From: Bacteroides fragilis
GTDB taxonomy: Bacteria; Bacteroidota; Bacteroidia; Bacteroidales; Bacteroidaceae
Direction of reading: 5' to 3'
NCBI RefSeq assembly: GCF_019583405.1
Contig: NZ_SZUU01000002.1
Coordinates: 434,001 to 498,000, forward strand
DNA: 64,000 bases
In this document: positions 45,612 to 55,522 of the stretch, piece by piece
Layout of the letters: each line of letters opens with the position of its first letter
How positions within the stretch are numbered: position 1 is the first letter of the stretch
Program-made: the position numbers and the translations under genes
Notes under the pieces: generated by a model
The model's input: the letters and a program-made list of their open reading frames with translations, nothing else
Database searches by the model: none
What the model was told of the DNA's origin: nothing

Positions 45612-45844
45612 GCATCCGCCCGTCTCCGAGGGCTGGTACCAATGATTTCTACCTTTTAAACCAACACCTTTTTATTTTTAAACTAACGATGCCACCTTTT
45701 AAACCAATGCACCTTAGGTTTTAAACCTATTTTCACCATAATTAATTGCAGAAAAATTTCTTTATTAAACAAGAATTGATTTTCTTTGTGCTGTTTTATA
45801 CCACTCCCAAAAAACGATTAATACCAAAATTTAAAAATATAGTT
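45612..45844. other. Intergenic region with ACCTTTTAAACCAA repeats
   Basis: Two direct copies of ACCTTTTAAACCAA (about 45650-45663 and 45692-45705) and a related GGTTTTAAACCT lie before the epimerase. AT-rich, no gene. They may be regulator sites for the propionate operon. Confidence 0.4.
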
Positions 45845-46249
45845 ATGAAGATTTCACACATTGAACATTTGGGCATCGCCGTAAAAAGTATCGAAGAAGC
45901 CCTTCCGTATTATGAAAACGTTTTAGGTTTGAAATGCTACAACATCGAAACCGTAGAAGATCAAAAAGTACGAACAGCCTTCCTGAAAGTAGGTGATACC
46001 AAAATCGAATTACTGGAACCAACATGTCCGGAAAGCACCATCGCAAAATTCATCGAAAACAAGGGTGCAGGTGTGCATCACGTAGCATTCGCCATTGAAG
46101 ACGGTGTAGCCAATGCTCTGGCCGAAGCCGAAAGCAAAGAGATCCGCCTGATTGACAAAGCTCCGCGCAAAGGTGCCGAAGGTTTGAACATTGCTTTCCT
46201 TCACCCGAAATCAACTCTGGGCGTATTGACAGAACTCTGCGAACACTAA
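45845..46249 (+). CDS. mce: Methylmalonyl-CoA epimerase
   Basis: A 134-residue vicinal-oxygen-chelate protein: HIEHLGIAVKSIEEALPYYE (metal His), KIELLEPTCPES, GAGVHHVAFAIEDG (second metal His), and LHPKSTLGVLTELCEH (Glu ligand). Interconverts R- and S-methylmalonyl-CoA in succinate-propionate metabolism. ATG 45845 follows TATAGTT; the upstream 33-codon extension is unlikely. First gene of the decarboxylase operon. Confidence 0.95.
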   Translation: MKISHIEHLGIAVKSIEEALPYYENVLGLKCYNIETVEDQKVRTAFLKVGDTKIELLEPTCPESTIAKFIENKGAGVHHVAFAIEDGVANALAEAESKEIRLIDKAPRKGAEGLNIAFLHPKSTLGVLTELCEH

Positions 46250-46374
46250 AAAAACGTACGATTCGGACGATCTGCGCCACGAACAACCGGAATTTTTTCT
46301 CGTATCAAATTCCCAATTCGAGTCGTCAATCGTCCGATTGTAAATATTATAACCCTTTAAATTAAGAAAAACTC

Positions 46375-47928
46375 ATGAGTAACCAGCTTGAAAAAGTAAA
46401 AGAGCTTATTGAACTTCGTGCTCAAGCTCGTTTAGGTGGTGGCGAAAAGGCTATTGAAAAACAACACGCCAAAGGCAAATATACCGCCCGCGAGCGTATT
46501 GCACAGTTGCTTGACGAAGGCAGTTTCGAAGAACTGGATATGTTTGTTCAACACAGATGTACCAACTTCGGACAAGACAAGAAACATTTCCTCGGCGACG
46601 GTGTAGTAACCGGTTATGGAACAATAGAAGGTAGATTAGTATATGTTTTCGCACAAGATTTCACCGTGTTCGGTGGTTCACTATCGGAAACCATGGCACA
46701 GAAGATCTGTAAAGTAATGGATATGGCCATGAAAATGGGGGCTCCTGTCATCGGTATCAACGACTCGGGTGGTGCACGTATTCAGGAAGGTATCAACGCT
46801 CTGTCCGGTTATGCTGAAATTTTCCAGCGTAATATCATGGCATCGGGTGTTATTCCACAGATTTCGGGTATTTTCGGTCCGTGCGCCGGTGGCGCAGTTT
46901 ACTCTCCTGCCTTAACAGACTTTACGTTAATGACCGAAGGGACATCTTATATGTTCCTCACCGGACCTGCTGTAGTAAAAACGGTTACAGGCGAAGACGT
47001 ATCTCAGGAAGACCTGGGAGGTGCAAGTGTACATGCCAGCAAGTCAGGTGTAACCCACTTCACAGCCGAAACCGGAGAAGAAGGTCTGGCGATCATTCGC
47101 AAACTTCTCAGTTTTATCCCGCAAAACAATCTGGAAGAAGCCCCATTGGTGAACTGTACCGACCCGATCGACCGTATGGATGACCTGCTGAACGAAATCA
47201 TCCCCGACAGCCCGAACAAACCGTACGATATGTACGAAGTGATCGGTGCCATCATCGACAACGGTGAATTCCTGGAAGTACAGAAAGACTACGCGAAAAA
47301 TCTTATTATCGGTTTTGCCCGCATGAACGGACAGTCGGTAGGTGTGGTTGCCAACCAACCTAAATATCTGGCAGGCGTGCTCGACAGCAATGCATCACGC
47401 AAAGGTGCCCGTTTCGTTCGTTTCTGCGACGCATTCAACATCCCGCTGGTAACATTGGTAGACGTTCCGGGATTCCTTCCGGGCACAGGTCAGGAGTACA
47501 ATGGTGTGATCCTGCACGGAGCCAAATTGCTGTATGCTTACGGCGAAGCCACTGTACCTAAAGTGACCGTAACCCTGCGTAAGTCTTACGGCGGTTCACA
47601 CATCGTAATGAGTTGCAAGCAACTCCGCGGTGACATGAACTATGCATGGCCGACAGCCGAAATCGCCGTAATGGGTGGTGCCGGTGCAGTAGCGGTATTG
47701 TATGCCAAGGAAGCCAAAGATCAGGAAAACCCTGCTCAATTCCTGGCAGACAAGGAAGCCGAGTATACCAAACTCTTCGCCAACCCGTACAATGCGGCCA
47801 AATACGGTTACATCGACGACGTTATCGAACCGAGAAACACTCGTTTCCGCGTGATCCGCGCTTTGCAACAGCTGCAAACTAAGAAATTAACCAACCCTGC
47901 TAAAAAGCACGGTAATATTCCATTGTAA
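46375..47928 (+). CDS. mmdA: Methylmalonyl-CoA decarboxylase alpha (carboxyltransferase)
   Basis: A 517-residue carboxyltransferase. The N-half binds biotin ([20 protein letters not shown] and [12 protein letters not shown]), the C-half binds acyl-CoA ([20 protein letters not shown] and [16 protein letters not shown]). Moves CO2 from methylmalonyl-CoA to the biotin carrier. Followed by the gamma, biotin carrier and beta subunits, forming a sodium-pumping decarboxylase. Confidence 0.95.
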   Translation: MSNQLEKVKELIELRAQARLGGGEKAIEKQHAKGKYTARERIAQLLDEGSFEELDMFVQHRCTNFGQDKKHFLGDGVVTGYGTIEGRLVYVFAQDFTVFGGSLSETMAQKICKVMDMAMKMGAPVIGINDSGGARIQEGINALSGYAEIFQRNIMASGVIPQISGIFGPCAGGAVYSPALTDFTLMTEGTSYMFLTGPAVVKTVTGEDVSQEDLGGASVHASKSGVTHFTAETGEEGLAIIRKLLSFIPQNNLEEAPLVNCTDPIDRMDDLLNEIIPDSPNKPYDMYEVIGAIIDNGEFLEVQKDYAKNLIIGFARMNGQSVGVVANQPKYLAGVLDSNASRKGARFVRFCDAFNIPLVTLVDVPGFLPGTGQEYNGVILHGAKLLYAYGEATVPKVTVTLRKSYGGSHIVMSCKQLRGDMNYAWPTAEIAVMGGAGAVAVLYAKEAKDQENPAQFLADKEAEYTKLFANPYNAAKYGYIDDVIEPRNTRFRVIRALQQLQTKKLTNPAKKHGNIPL

Positions 47929-47947
47929 CAAATAAAAATCGATTGTT

Positions 47948-48862
47948 ATGAATAAAAAAAGAATCGGGATATTTATCGCTCTGCTGGCAATGGTTTGCAT
48001 GGGGCTCAGGGCGCAAAGTGCCACCAGTCTGAGAATCAATGAAGTTTTGGTCATCAATGACCAGAACTATCAAGATGATTACGGACTGCACAATGCGTGG
48101 ATAGAGATATTCAATACCTCTTTCGCTTCGGTAAATCTGGAAGGTTGCTTTCTGACGAACGATAAAAACAATCCGACCAAATATCCTATTCCCAAAGGCG
48201 ACGTGCTGACTTTAATCAAGCCACGCCAACATGCTTTGTTCTGGGCAGACGGGATGCCTAACCGGGGTACGTTTCATGTAAACTTTACGCTCGATCCGGA
48301 CAAAGAGAACTACATTGCTCTGTATGATTCCAACGGTAAAACTTTGATTGACGAGGTAACCATCCCTGCCGGTCAGCTTGCCGACCGTTCATACGCCCGT
48401 GAAAAAGACGGAAGTGCTAACTGGGTAGTAAAAGGTGGTGGAGAACATAGCTATGTCACTCCAAGCACCAACAATATGACTATCGACAAAAACCCGAAGA
48501 TCGAGAACTTCAAAAAACACGACTCTATCGGTATTGGTATGGCCATCATTGCCATGTCAGTCGTATTCATTGGTTTGGTACTTTTGTATCTTTCATTCAA
48601 GGCGGTAGGTAATATCGCTGTCAGACTGGGTAAGAAAAACGCAATGAAAGCCACCGGTATCACCGACAAGACGGAAGCGAAGGAGAAGAACCTGGGTAGC
48701 CACACAGGTGAAGAGACTGCCGCTATCGCCATGGCTTTACACGAATACCTGAATGACGCTCACGACGTTGAAGACATGATTCTGACTATCAACAAAGTGA
48801 AACGCACCTACTCACCGTGGAGTTCGAAGATCTACACACTGCGTCAGACTCCGAGAAGATAA
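47948..48862 (+). CDS. OadG-type gamma subunit fused to a lamin-tail domain
   Basis: A 304-residue protein. Signal peptide (MNKKRIGIFIALLAMVCMGL), then a lamin-tail domain (LTD) at residues 28-165 (LRINEVLVINDQNYQDDYGL and IEIFNTSFASVNLEGCFLTN), followed by a membrane helix (GMAIIAMSVVFIGLVLLYLS) and an OadG-like cytoplasmic tail (AAIAMALHEYLND). OadG anchors the pump; here it also carries an exported domain. Reported in other Bacteroidota. Between mmdA and the biotin carrier. Confidence 0.85.
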   Translation: MNKKRIGIFIALLAMVCMGLRAQSATSLRINEVLVINDQNYQDDYGLHNAWIEIFNTSFASVNLEGCFLTNDKNNPTKYPIPKGDVLTLIKPRQHALFWADGMPNRGTFHVNFTLDPDKENYIALYDSNGKTLIDEVTIPAGQLADRSYAREKDGSANWVVKGGGEHSYVTPSTNNMTIDKNPKIENFKKHDSIGIGMAIIAMSVVFIGLVLLYLSFKAVGNIAVRLGKKNAMKATGITDKTEAKEKNLGSHTGEETAAIAMALHEYLNDAHDVEDMILTINKVKRTYSPWSSKIYTLRQTPRR

Positions 48863-48887
48863 TTACTAACCCTAATAAAATGAAGCA

Positions 48888-49319
48888 ATGAAACAATATA
48901 AATATAAAATCAACGGCAACCTTTACAACGTTACAGTGAACGATGTAGAAGATAACATAGCCAATGTTGAAGTAAACGGAACCTCTTACAAAGTAGAGTT
49001 GGATACTCCCGTCAAAGCTGCTCCGAAACCGGTTACCCGTCCGGCAGCCGCTCCGAAAACCGAATCGGGAGCTCCGGTAGTGACCAAACAGCCGACAACT
49101 TCCAAGAGAGACGGCGTGAAATCTCCGCTGCCGGGTGTCATCCTCGACATTAAGGTGAAAGCAGGAGACACTGTCAAGAAAGGCCAGACTATCATCATCC
49201 TTGAGGCTATGAAGATGGAAAATAACATCAATGCCAATAAAGATGGAAAAGTAGCAGAAATTAAAGTTAATAAAGGAGATTCTGTACTTGAAGGTACAGA
49301 CCTCGTAATCATTGAATAA
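48888..49319 (+). CDS. mmdC: Biotin carboxyl carrier protein
   Basis: A 143-residue biotin carrier. The N-terminal part is an unassigned strand-rich 50 residues, followed by a Pro/Ala/Lys linker and the biotinyl domain with EAMKMEN (biotin on Lys109). Carries CO2 from alpha to beta subunit. Two bases from the beta gene. Confidence 0.93.
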   Translation: MKQYKYKINGNLYNVTVNDVEDNIANVEVNGTSYKVELDTPVKAAPKPVTRPAAAPKTESGAPVVTKQPTTSKRDGVKSPLPGVILDIKVKAGDTVKKGQTIIILEAMKMENNINANKDGKVAEIKVNKGDSVLEGTDLVIIE

Positions 49320-49321
49320 TT

Positions 49322-50482
49322 ATGGGAGATTTCGTATCATTCTTAGGGAATAACCTTGTTGACTTCTGGGGATACACCGGTTTCGCAAACGCGACACCCG
49401 GACATCTTTTCATGTTGCTAATCGGTCTTTTCTTTATCTACCTTGCCGTAGCCAAAGAATTTGAACCGATGCTGCTGATCCCCATTGGCTTCGGTATTCT
49501 GATCGGTAATATTCCATTCAATATGGAAGCCGGATTAAAAGTGGGTATTTACGAAGAAGGTTCGGTACTGAACATCCTTTATCAAGGTGTAACCTCCGGT
49601 TGGTATCCGCCGCTTATTTTCTTAGGCATCGGGGCCATGACGGACTTCTCGGCACTGATCTCCAACCCCAAACTGATGCTGATCGGAGCTGCCGCACAGT
49701 TCGGTATCTTCGGCGCTTACATCATTGCCCTCCTCATCGGATTTGAGCCTAACCAAGCCGGTGCCATCGGTATCATCGGTGGTGCTGACGGACCGACGGC
49801 GATCTTCCTTTCGTCCAAACTGGCTCCGAACCTGATGGGTGCCATCGCCGTATCAGCCTATTCTTACATGGCACTGGTACCGGTGATACAACCGCCCATC
49901 ATGCGTGCGCTGACCACTAAACACGAACGCCTGATCCGCATGAAACCACCAAGAATCGTATCGCATACCGAAAAAGTGATTTTCCCCATCGTGGGTCTGT
50001 TGCTCACTTGCTTCCTGGTTCCGTCGGGTCTGCCTTTGCTGGGTATGCTATTCTTTGGTAATTTATTGAAAGAAAGCGGTGTAACCCGTCGCTTGGCAAA
50101 TACTGCCAGCGGTCCGTTGATCGATGTCATCACTATCCTGTTGGGACTGACTGTGGGAGCTTCTACCCAAGCCTCACAATTCCTCACCTGGGATTCTATC
50201 CTGATCTTCATCCTCGGTGCATTCTCTTTCATCATTGCCACTACCTCGGGTGTCTTGTTTGTGAAGTTCTTCAATCTCTTCCTGAAGAAAGGCAATAAGA
50301 TCAATCCGCTGATCGGTAATGCAGGTGTATCTGCCGTACCCGACTCGGCGCGCATCTCACAAGTGGTCGGTTTGGAATACGATCCGACTAACTATCTGCT
50401 GATGCACGCTATGGGTCCGAACGTGGCGGGAGTAATCGGTTCAGCCGTAGCTGCCGGTATCCTGCTCGGATTCCTTATGTAG
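49322..50482 (+). CDS. mmdB: Methylmalonyl-CoA decarboxylase beta (Na+ pump)
   Basis: A 386-residue integral membrane protein with about nine helices. It contains the OadB signature GGADGPTAIFLSSKLAP, and NAGVSAVPDSARISQVVGL. Decarboxylates carboxybiotin and exports Na+. Last gene of the operon, ended by a hairpin at 50511-50548. Confidence 0.93.
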   Translation: MGDFVSFLGNNLVDFWGYTGFANATPGHLFMLLIGLFFIYLAVAKEFEPMLLIPIGFGILIGNIPFNMEAGLKVGIYEEGSVLNILYQGVTSGWYPPLIFLGIGAMTDFSALISNPKLMLIGAAAQFGIFGAYIIALLIGFEPNQAGAIGIIGGADGPTAIFLSSKLAPNLMGAIAVSAYSYMALVPVIQPPIMRALTTKHERLIRMKPPRIVSHTEKVIFPIVGLLLTCFLVPSGLPLLGMLFFGNLLKESGVTRRLANTASGPLIDVITILLGLTVGASTQASQFLTWDSILIFILGAFSFIIATTSGVLFVKFFNLFLKKGNKINPLIGNAGVSAVPDSARISQVVGLEYDPTNYLLMHAMGPNVAGVIGSAVAAGILLGFLM

Positions 50483-50510
50483 TTTAAAAGCTTTTTCATA
50501 AAATAGAATC

Positions 50511-50548
50511 GGGGCGTCTCTCTTTGCAAAAAGAGAGGCGCCTTGCAT
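50511..50548 (+). terminator. Terminator after mmdB
   Basis: GGCGTCTCTCTTT / AAAGAGAGGCGCC stem (one bulge/mismatch) then TTGCATTTT. Ends the operon. Confidence 0.75.
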
Positions 50549-50649
50549 TTTACGTTAATCTATCTAAAAGAGATTACGAATCCTTCGTAGAAACAATATT
50601 TTTACTAACTTGCAGGCAATAAAACATACGCCCTATGAAAACAAAAGCT

Positions 50650-51969
50650 ATGAAACCACTCATCTTTATTTTTTGCTTGTGTCTTAGCTCCATACTAACG
50701 GCACAGAACACGAATCAAAACAAAATTCAGGAAGCAATGGCAAACTATGATTACGAGACTGCCATTGAACTGATCAACAAAGAGAAGCCTACCATCCCGC
50801 TATTGATGCAGCAAGCCAAAGCCCTGAAAGGAATCGGCAACAACGCCGAGGCTCTCCGTGTCATCCGCCAAGTAATTACGGCAGATTCTACCAACCAACA
50901 GGCACACATCGAAGCCGCGGAATGTTGCAAAGCAATGGCTAAATATAACGATGCATTGGACTATTACCGGAAAACCATCACCTTGAATCCCAAGAACAAG
51001 TATGCCCGCTTGCAATTTATCAACTTGCTTTGCAATACGAAAAATTATGCCGAAGCTTTTGGAGAGAGCTCAATGATGTCCGAAACGGACAGTTCGGCCG
51101 TGGTACTCCACCTACAGGCACAGAGCCTTGAAGGAATGCAACAAATACTGCCTGCCATCGGCTGTTATGAAATCATTCAGGACAAATACCCGGACGACTA
51201 TTTAGCAGCGGCCAAACTGGGAAATCTGAACATAGCGGCAGGATATCCCGAATACGCGATCAAAGCGACCGAACGCTACAGAGAACGGGATTCAACCAAC
51301 CTGATCGTAAACCAGCAAAACGCACTTGCCTATTGTCGTGCCCAACAATACCCGATGGCCATCAAGCGTTACGAAAATCTATGCCAGCAGGGAGACAGCA
51401 GTACACAAACTTTATACTATCTGGGAATCAGCTATTACGCAGATGAATATTATTATGAAGCACACGCATGCTTCAGCAAACTGTACAAAGATATGGAAGA
51501 AGATCCGAACTTGCTCTATTATCTGGGACGATGTTGCGCCAAGACTTCCTGGAAAAAGGAAGGCATAGAACATCTGGAGAAAGCCATCGAACTTACCATC
51601 CCCAAAGACAGTACCATGATCCGTCTTTACAGAGGCTTGGTCGATTGCTGTAAACTGGCAAGAGACACACCCAAACAAATTCAGGCCCTCAAAGAGCTGT
51701 ATAAATATGATAAGACGAACCATAAACTACTTTATGACATCGCCTGGAATTATTCATATCAGCTAAAAGACCACAAATCAACCGAACGTTATTTGCAGGC
51801 CTTCTTAAAGACCCGGAACAAAGATGCCAAAAAGGAGGAAGCCACCGCCGAAAAAGGAGAACTCGTTCTGGGACTTGAAAACTACTACAACGCTGCCGAT
51901 AAGTGGCTGAAGGACTTACAGAAAGAAAAATTCTTCAACGAGGGAATACCGGAACAAAGCCCGAAATAA
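50650..51969 (+). CDS. Exported TPR protein, copy A
   Basis: A 439-residue protein with a signal peptide (MKPLIFIFCLCLSSILTAQ) and about ten tetratricopeptide repeats (for example NAEALRVIRQVITADSTNQQ and YNDALDYYRKTITLNPKNKY). An acidic C-terminal end follows. Tandem to a paralogue (51987). Likely periplasmic scaffold or cell-envelope protein. An ATG five codons upstream (50635) is possible. Confidence 0.8.
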   Translation: MKPLIFIFCLCLSSILTAQNTNQNKIQEAMANYDYETAIELINKEKPTIPLLMQQAKALKGIGNNAEALRVIRQVITADSTNQQAHIEAAECCKAMAKYNDALDYYRKTITLNPKNKYARLQFINLLCNTKNYAEAFGESSMMSETDSSAVVLHLQAQSLEGMQQILPAIGCYEIIQDKYPDDYLAAAKLGNLNIAAGYPEYAIKATERYRERDSTNLIVNQQNALAYCRAQQYPMAIKRYENLCQQGDSSTQTLYYLGISYYADEYYYEAHACFSKLYKDMEEDPNLLYYLGRCCAKTSWKKEGIEHLEKAIELTIPKDSTMIRLYRGLVDCCKLARDTPKQIQALKELYKYDKTNHKLLYDIAWNYSYQLKDHKSTERYLQAFLKTRNKDAKKEEATAEKGELVLGLENYYNAADKWLKDLQKEKFFNEGIPEQSPK

Positions 51970-51986
51970 CAAAACCTATATTTAAT

Positions 51987-53285
51987 ATGAAATACCTCCT
52001 GATCCTCCTCTGTCTGGGCTTCAATGCAGCATTGTCCGCTCAGAACGTAACTTCTATCCAGGAAGCAATGGCAAACTATGACTACAAAACGGCCATCAGA
52101 CTGATCGATGGAGAAACTGCTTCATCGCAATTATTATTACAAAAAGCCAAGGCTTTAAAGGGATTGGGACACACTGCCGAAGCCTTGTCCACTTTACAAC
52201 ATATCATTTCCGAATTACCCGAAAATCAGCAGGCATTGATAGAAGCCGCTGAATGTTGCAGGCAACTGAGCAAGTACAACGAGGCCTTGGAATACTATCG
52301 GAAAGTTTTGAAGTTAAATCCGGAACATACTTACGCGCACCTGCAATACACCCGTCTACTATACAACCAGCAGCGATATGGAGATGCACTGCATGAAAGC
52401 GTCACATTGGCCAAGAAAGACAGTTCCGCTACCGTATTACGATTAATGGCAGAAAGTATGGAAGGACTTAACATGCCGATAGAAAGCATGTTATGTTACG
52501 TTTCCATCATCAGAAAATATCCTTCCGACTATCTGTCTGTTGCCAGATTGGGCAGCATACTCAATACAATGCAGGATTATGAAGGGGCAATCGCCCTGAC
52601 AGAAGGATATCGTCAAATGGATAGTACCAATGTAGAGGTAAACCGACAGAACGCCCTGGCTTATTGTCTGCACAAAGACTACCCCATGGCAATCAAACGT
52701 TATCAAGATCTGACAAGCCAGGGAGACAGTACCCTGCTGACATGTTATTATCTGGGGGTCAGCTATTATGCCACGAAAGAATACTTTAAAGCACGCGATT
52801 GGCTGCTTAAAGCAAAATCCCGCCAGTCCCCCAGCGCCAACCTGCTCTACTACTTGGGACGCTCCTGCTCCAAGACTTTGTGGAAACAAGATGGGATTGA
52901 GTATCTGAATCAGGCCATCGACCAGACTATCCCCACCGACAGTATAATGGAACGTCTCTATTTCGGACTTGCGGATTGTTATAAAGAGGCCAAACAGACC
53001 CGCGAGCAGATAAAAGCAATCAAAGAACAATATAAGTATGCCCCCGACAGGCATATATTGCTTTATAACATGGCCTTTCTATCCGATAAACTCAAAGATA
53101 CAAAAGCCACAGAGCGCTACTTGCAAGCTTTTTTACGAACAAAGTCCCAACAGAAGGCAATAGAGCTGCAACAAGATAGCGATGTCGAAGAAGAGGAGCC
53201 CGCACCTCGCATAGACTATTATAAAAGTGCCGCCAATAAACTGGAAAGTATCCGAAAGGAAAAATTCTTCAAAGGAGAAAAGTAG
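51987..53285 (+). CDS. Exported TPR protein, copy B
   Basis: A 432-residue paralogue of copy A: signal peptide (MKYLLILLCLGFNAALSA), repeats such as TAEALSTLQHIISELPENQQ and YNEALEYYRKVLKLNPEHTY, and matching end (KLESIRKEKFFKGEK versus KWLKDLQKEKFFNEG). The start at 51987 is 17 bases after copy A's stop; a longer frame from 51903 would overlap it. A tandem duplication. Confidence 0.8.
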   Translation: MKYLLILLCLGFNAALSAQNVTSIQEAMANYDYKTAIRLIDGETASSQLLLQKAKALKGLGHTAEALSTLQHIISELPENQQALIEAAECCRQLSKYNEALEYYRKVLKLNPEHTYAHLQYTRLLYNQQRYGDALHESVTLAKKDSSATVLRLMAESMEGLNMPIESMLCYVSIIRKYPSDYLSVARLGSILNTMQDYEGAIALTEGYRQMDSTNVEVNRQNALAYCLHKDYPMAIKRYQDLTSQGDSTLLTCYYLGVSYYATKEYFKARDWLLKAKSRQSPSANLLYYLGRSCSKTLWKQDGIEYLNQAIDQTIPTDSIMERLYFGLADCYKEAKQTREQIKAIKEQYKYAPDRHILLYNMAFLSDKLKDTKATERYLQAFLRTKSQQKAIELQQDSDVEEEEPAPRIDYYKSAANKLESIRKEKFFKGEK

Positions 53286-53451
53286 CTATCCAAAGTGGCT
53301 TTTGTGCACATTACAAATGCCCGATTCAGGCTTAAGCATCTCCTATGAAAACGTTTGCATAAATAGATGGCGGACAGTAAGGAAGAAAACAGGAATCAAT
53401 CCGATGATTTATCCTATATTAGCAGCATCTAAATAATAACGAGCTAATATC
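53286..53451. other. Intergenic leader of the GH13 amylase
   Basis: 166 bases without a recognised gene (a 69-codon frame here is not supported). It ends in TATTAGCAGCATCTAAATAA-type leader sequence; the promoter is not clear. Confidence 0.4.
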
Positions 53452-55302
53452 ATGAAAAAATTATTGTTCTTCTTAGGTTCTCTCTTACTTTCATTAAGTA
53501 CTTATGCAGCCATGAATGTATCAAAAATCGATCCGCCCTTCTGGTTCACCGGCATGAACAATCCGGAACTCCAGTTAATGGTATACGGCGAAGGCATCGG
53601 CCAGGCATCCGTATCAGTAAACTATCCCGGAGTATCACTCAGCAGCGTCGTGAAGCTGGAAAGCAACAATTATCTGCTTGTCTATCTTCATCTCGATAAA
53701 GATGTTAAACCGGGGAAAATGCCTATTACATTCACTCTCGGAAAGAAAAAGCTGGTTAAGGATTACGAATTGAGAGCACGTAGCAAAGCAGGAGCCGACC
53801 ACAAAGGCTTTGACGCATCGGATGCCCTATATCTGTTAATGCCGGATCGCTTTGCCAATGGAAACCCGGACAACGACCAGATAGAAGGCATGGCAGAATA
53901 TAAAGTAGACCGCAATGACCCGAACGCCCGCCACGGCGGTGACCTCGCCGGTATTGAACAAAACCTGGACTACTTTACCGACCTGGGAGTGACCGCACTC
54001 TGGTTCACCCCGGTACTTGAGAATAATATGAAAGGCGGTTCGTACCACGGCTATGCCACGACCGATTATTACAAGGTAGACCCACGTTTCGGTACCAACG
54101 AAGAATATCGCTCGCTGATAGACAAAGCTCACAACCGGGGCATTAAAGTCGTAATGGATATGATCTTCAACCATTGCGGAGTAGAACACCCCTGGATCAA
54201 GGATATGCCTTCGAAGGACTGGTTCAACCACTCCGATTTTAAAGACAACTTCGTACAGACATCTTACAAACTGACTCCTCACGTAGATCCGTACGCCTCA
54301 CAGTATGACTTCGACCAGATGAATGACGGTTGGTTTGTGGAAGCCATGCCCGACTTGAACCAGAAGAACCCTCACGTATACAAATATCTCCTGCAAAACA
54401 GTTTGTGGTGGATTGAATATGCCGATATCGACGGCATCCGGATGGATACTTACCCGTATGCCGACTACGATGCCATGAGCAACTGGATGAAGGAAGTGAA
54501 TGAAGAATATCCCAACTATAACACGGTAGGTGAAACCTGGGTAACCGAACCTGCCTACACAGCCTGGTGGCAAAAAGATTCCAAACTCTCCGCCCCACGC
54601 AACAGTAACCTGAAAACTGTGATGGACTTCAGTTTCTTCGACAAAATCAACACAGCCAAGAATGAAGAGACCGACACCTGGTTCAAAGGTCTGGATCGGG
54701 TATACAACAACTTTGTATACGATTATCTGTATCCCGATCCCGCATCCGTGCTGGCTTTCATAGAGAATCACGATACCGACCGCTTTCTGGGTGAAGGTGA
54801 AAATCTCGACATGCTGAAACAGGCCTCTACCCTTTTGCTGACCACCCGGCGCATTCCGCAGCTCTATTACGGAACCGAAGTCATGATGAACGGAGTAAAG
54901 AGCAAAAGCGACGGTTATGTCAGAAAAGATTTCCCCGGCGGATGGGCCAATGATAAAGAAAACGCTCTTACTCCGGAGGGACGTACCAAACTACAGAACG
55001 AAAGCTATAACTTCTACCGCAATCTGCTGAACTGGCGCAAAGGCAACGATGTGATTGCCAAAGGCAGCATGAAACAGTTCATGGTTCAGCACGGTGTATA
55101 TGCCTATGCACGCGAATATAACGGAAAAACAGTATTTGTCCTGTTGAACGGTACGGATAAGGAGGTGAAACTCCCTCTGAAATATTACGCTGAAGTACTG
55201 AAAGATAAAACTCAAGGCAAAGACGTCATTAGCGGAAAAATGATAATGCTGAACGAGGAACTGACAATGGCTCCACGCCAGTCAATGGTAATAGAGCTTT
55301 AG
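53452..55302 (+). CDS. GH13 neopullulanase/alpha-amylase (SusA-like)
   Basis: A 616-residue exported glycoside hydrolase. Signal peptide (MKKLLFFLGSLLLSLSTYAA), an N-terminal cyclomaltodextrinase-type domain (to about 120), the (beta/alpha)8 barrel with MPDRFANGNPDND, MDMIFNHCG and catalytic Asp332 (GIRMDTYPY), Glu361 (VGETWV), Asp441 (ENHDTDR), and a C-terminal all-beta domain. Similar to SusA, a periplasmic enzyme cleaving malto-oligosaccharides. Not within a sus cluster here. Confidence 0.9.
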   Translation: MKKLLFFLGSLLLSLSTYAAMNVSKIDPPFWFTGMNNPELQLMVYGEGIGQASVSVNYPGVSLSSVVKLESNNYLLVYLHLDKDVKPGKMPITFTLGKKKLVKDYELRARSKAGADHKGFDASDALYLLMPDRFANGNPDNDQIEGMAEYKVDRNDPNARHGGDLAGIEQNLDYFTDLGVTALWFTPVLENNMKGGSYHGYATTDYYKVDPRFGTNEEYRSLIDKAHNRGIKVVMDMIFNHCGVEHPWIKDMPSKDWFNHSDFKDNFVQTSYKLTPHVDPYASQYDFDQMNDGWFVEAMPDLNQKNPHVYKYLLQNSLWWIEYADIDGIRMDTYPYADYDAMSNWMKEVNEEYPNYNTVGETWVTEPAYTAWWQKDSKLSAPRNSNLKTVMDFSFFDKINTAKNEETDTWFKGLDRVYNNFVYDYLYPDPASVLAFIENHDTDRFLGEGENLDMLKQASTLLLTTRRIPQLYYGTEVMMNGVKSKSDGYVRKDFPGGWANDKENALTPEGRTKLQNESYNFYRNLLNWRKGNDVIAKGSMKQFMVQHGVYAYAREYNGKTVFVLLNGTDKEVKLPLKYYAEVLKDKTQGKDVISGKMIMLNEELTMAPRQSMVIEL

Positions 55303-55344
55303 CCCCGTTCACCCCAAAGCAGGCTCGGGGTGTCAAAAGTCTTT

Positions 55345-55439
55345 TTACCACGGAGTAACACAGAGTAGCACAGAGTATTTACACTAATAATCAACAACTT
55401 AAATCACCTCTGTATTACTCCGTGTTACTCCGTGGTGAA
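55345..55439. repeat. Imperfect inverted intergenic repeat
   Basis: TTACCACGGAGTAACACAG.. is mirrored by ..CTCCGTGTTACTCCGTGGTGAA over about 30 bases each side. Similar repeated-triplet palindromes (see 60960) recur between Bacteroides genes. Possibly bidirectional termination. Confidence 0.6.
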
Positions 55440-55453
55440 TTTTGTCACGAATA

Positions 55454-55479
55454 ATAATAGTCAAACATTTGACTATTAT
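55454..55479. promoter_or_regulatory. Perfect 12-bp palindromic MarR operator
   Basis: ATAATAGTCAAA (55454-55465), CA, TTTGACTATTAT (55468-55479). It covers the -33 box (TTG at 55469-55471) of the marR-emrAB promoter whose -7 box is at 55493. A MarR dimer bound here would block transcription. Confidence 0.8.
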
Positions 55480-55500
55480 CGAAGAATATCGCTACCTTTG
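55469..55500 (+). promoter_or_regulatory. Promoter of the marR-emrAB operon
   Basis: TTG at 55469-55471 and TACCTTTG at 55493-55500, 21-base gap; ATG at 55523. Confidence 0.7.
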
Positions 55501-55522
55501 CACCGACTAAAAGAATACAACG

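Noticed and set aside
55345..55439. Insertion-sequence terminal repeats
   Set aside because: No transposase or target duplication nearby; a short intergenic palindrome fits better.
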